From: Thiothrix nivea DSM 5205
GTDB lineage: Bacteria; Pseudomonadota; Gammaproteobacteria; Thiotrichales; Thiotrichaceae
Reading direction: 5' to 3'
NCBI RefSeq assembly: GCF_000260135.1
Contig: NZ_JH651384.1
Location: forward strand, 4,076,693 to 4,140,692
DNA: 64,000 nt
The notes under the pieces were generated by a model. The model was not told the origin of the DNA and did not search any database. It saw only the letters and a list, made by a program, of their open reading frames with translations. Of the stretch, positions 61,974-64,000 are shown piece after piece. The translations under genes and the position numbers were made by a program. Every line of letters starts with the position of its first letter. Positions within the stretch are counted from its first letter, which is position 1.

Positions 61974-62023
61974 GCCAGTTGCTAGAATATGACCCGAAAA
62001 TATAAGCATAGCAGGAAAATATC

Positions 62024-64000
62024 TTGAATCAGGAAGTAAAACAGGAATCGTCTGTGCGGCGTTTCTTCAAGGGGTTATGGTTTACGCTCGCGCTGTTTGG
62101 GCGGGTGTTCCGTATCCTGCTGCTGGTGGTGCTGGTGCTGGGTTTGCTGGCGGGTATCGCCTACACCATGCAACTGGACGAAAAAGTGCGTGAGCAGTTT
62201 GAAGGCCGCCGCTGGGAATTGCCGGCGCGTGTGTTTGCCCGCCCGCTGGACATGTACGAAGGCCAGCAACTGTTTGCTGACCATTTGGAGCAGGAACTGA
62301 AACTGCTAAGCTACCGCCAGGTGGATGAGCCGGTTGAAACCGGGCAGTATTTCCGCAAAGGCGACAAGTTCGTCATCAATACGCGCGGCTTCCAGTTTGC
62401 GGACGACAAGGAACCGGCACGCAGCATCAAGGTATCCGTTGCCAATGGTAAAATTGCCTCGCTGGCCTATGCCGATGGTAAAAACCCACTCGACCTGATG
62501 CGGTTGGAACCGGTGCTCATCGGCAATTTCTACCCGCGCCACAATGAAGACCGTGTGCTGATAAGGCAAAAAGATGTGCCTGAAATTCTGCTCAAAGGCT
62601 TGATTGCCGTTGAGGATAAAAAGTTTTACGAACACCAGGGGGTCAACCCGATGGCGATTGGCCGTGCGATGGTGGCTAACCTGAAAGCAGGCCACACCGT
62701 GCAGGGCGGCAGTACCTTGACCCAGCAGCTGGTGAAAAACTTTTACCTGACCAATGAACGTAGTTGGCACCGCAAGATCAAGGAGGCCATCATGGCTTTC
62801 CTGCTGGAAATGCGCTACGAGAAGAAGGACATCCTGGAAGCCTACCTAAACGAAATCCACCTTGGGCAGGATGGTGACCGTGCCATTCATGGCTTTGGGC
62901 TGGCCGCCCAGTTTTATTTCAACCGCCCGATATGGGAATTGAAGGCTGACCAGGTTGCCTTGCTGATCGGTTTGGCGAAAGGTGCGGGTTATTATGACCC
63001 GCGTTTGCACCCTGACAGGGCGCTGGAACGGCGTAACTTGGTGCTACAGGTCATGCGGACGAGTGGTGTCCTCACCGAAGGGCCTTATCAGGAAGCCCTG
63101 GCTCAGCCGCTAGGCGTGGTTGAGAAAAAACCTTCCGGCAACAGCCCGTTTCCCGCTTATCTGGATCTGGTGCGCCAGCAGTTGCAGCGTGATTACAAAG
63201 AAGACGACCTGCGCACCCAGGGTTTGATGATCTTCACTGCCATGGATCCGATTGTCCAGTTGACGGCGGAAACTATCCTGCAAAATCGGGTTGCCCGCCT
63301 CGAAAAAGCCAACCGTATCAGCAAGGGCAAACTCAACGGCGCGATGATCATCAGCAGTGTGCAAGGGGGGGAAGTGATGGCGCTGGTCGGCAGCCGGGAT
63401 GTCCGCTATGCGGGTTACAACCGGGCGCTGACATCGTTGCGGCAAATTGGCTCGCTGGTCAAACCGGCCATCTATCTGCGGGCGCTGGAAAACTCCCGCA
63501 AATATACTCTGGCGACCCGCATCAATGATGGCCCGGTCACGGTGAAACTGGCTTCCCGCAAATACTGGCAGCCACGCAATTATGATCACCGCAGTATGGG
63601 TGCTGTTACGGTGCTGAAAGCTCTGACCTTATCACGCAATACCCCAGCGGTACGGATTGGGGTTGATCTGGGTGTCGACAAGGTTGTGCAGACTCTGCAC
63701 GAATTGGGCATAAATTCGGCAATCCCCGCATACCCTTCCATCTTGCTGGGGGCGCTGGAATTGCCGCTGATTGACGTGCAACAGATGTACCAGACACTGG
63801 CGGCTGGTGGCTCTTATTCCCCACTGAAAGCAATCCGTAGCGTCATGAACCTGCATGGCCAGTTGCTGACCCGTTACCCGTTGACGGTCAAGCAAGTGGC
63901 AAGCCCGGAAGCTGCCGACCTGCTGGCATATGCCTTGCACCGTAATACCATCGAAGGCACTGCCAAGGAACTCGCTTCAACCTTGCCGGGCTGGAAAAAG
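62024..64000 (+). CDS. mrcB: Penicillin-binding protein 1B (3' end outside window)
   Basis: The frame opens at a TTG (62024); a stop lies 13 bases upstream, so no ATG is available. Short cytoplasmic tail, one membrane helix (about 25-48), UB2H-like region, glycosyltransferase-51 domain (EDKKFYEHQGVNPMAI with the catalytic Glu, GGSTLTQQLVKNFYL) and transpeptidase domain with the active Ser in GSLVKPAIYL and SRNTPAVRIG. The window ends just before the expected KTGT. Bifunctional cell-wall polymerase and cross-linker. Confidence 0.93.
   Translation, partial: MNQEVKQESSVRRFFKGLWFTLALFGRVFRILLLVVLVLGLLAGIAYTMQLDEKVREQFEGRRWELPARVFARPLDMYEGQQLFADHLEQELKLLSYRQVDEPVETGQYFRKGDKFVINTRGFQFADDKEPARSIKVSVANGKIASLAYADGKNPLDLMRLEPVLIGNFYPRHNEDRVLIRQKDVPEILLKGLIAVEDKKFYEHQGVNPMAIGRAMVANLKAGHTVQGGSTLTQQLVKNFYLTNERSWHRKIKEAIMAFLLEMRYEKKDILEAYLNEIHLGQDGDRAIHGFGLAAQFYFNRPIWELKADQVALLIGLAKGAGYYDPRLHPDRALERRNLVLQVMRTSGVLTEGPYQEALAQPLGVVEKKPSGNSPFPAYLDLVRQQLQRDYKEDDLRTQGLMIFTAMDPIVQLTAETILQNRVARLEKANRISKGKLNGAMIISSVQGGEVMALVGSRDVRYAGYNRALTSLRQIGSLVKPAIYLRALENSRKYTLATRINDGPVTVKLASRKYWQPRNYDHRSMGAVTVLKALTLSRNTPAVRIGVDLGVDKVVQTLHELGINSAIPAYPSILLGALELPLIDVQQMYQTLAAGGSYSPLKAIRSVMNLHGQLLTRYPLTVKQVASPEAADLLAYALHRNTIEGTAKELASTLPGWKK

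Overview
The window looks like chromosome from a gammaproteobacterium, and a sulfur-oxidising Thiotrichales member such as Thiothrix would fit. This is inference: typical gammaproteobacterial neighbourhoods (fur/bamE divergent pair, ratA-rnfH, rpsU-yqeY, rlmKL, mrcB, rpoS) sit with a DsrC-like protein and many toxin-antitoxin, RHS and IS elements. No rRNA, tRNA or CRISPR array was recognised.

Layout. 1-26.5 kb is mostly ordinary chromosome: an ABC-F ATPase (cut by the window edge), metH, an acyltransferase, small envelope proteins (YidB-like, Kbp, an NlpC/P60 lipoprotein), a cysteine-less DsrC-like protein, an xpaC-telA-SPFH-zinc-ribbon operon led by an unlisted 35-aa membrane protein, an M23 peptidase, ypfJ, an ECF sigma/anti-sigma/DUF3106 operon, rpoS, and an alaC-hom-thrC cluster. 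53.5-64 kb is again core: rlmKL, hemE, yqeY, rpsU, fur, bamE, rnfH, ratA, a fused kinase/ATPase and mrcB (cut by the window edge).

26.5-53.3 kb is an accessory region built around uvrA. One intact uvrA (44573-47392) is accompanied by three decayed uvrA copies on the same strand. Each decayed copy lies directly behind the stop codon of a nuclease or toxin gene (rpn, rpn, vapC). Between the copies lie a Uma2-type nuclease, a vapBC pair split by an IS1595 element, and an 11-kb secreted-protein operon: a beta-helix protein, a giant RHS protein and a cadherin-repeat protein. The RHS gene is broken by an IS630 and an IS4-type element. Removing both elements with one target duplication each restores a single frame of 1747 codons. 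Upstream of uvrA are a xisI-like gene between 38-bp direct repeats of the uvrA 5' flank, a membrane-anchored TAXI-domain protein with eleven perfect 21-bp repeats, a TIR-FGE gene split by a second IS630 copy, and a vapBC pair bounded by a 52-bp duplication of the TIR gene start.

The recurring theme is small toxin/nuclease cassettes bounded by duplicated pieces of the neighbouring gene. This suggests repeated gain by homologous (Campbell-like) integration or tandem duplication rather than by classical transposition. The mechanism is inference; the duplications, junctions and frame-restoring IS footprints are read directly from the sequence.
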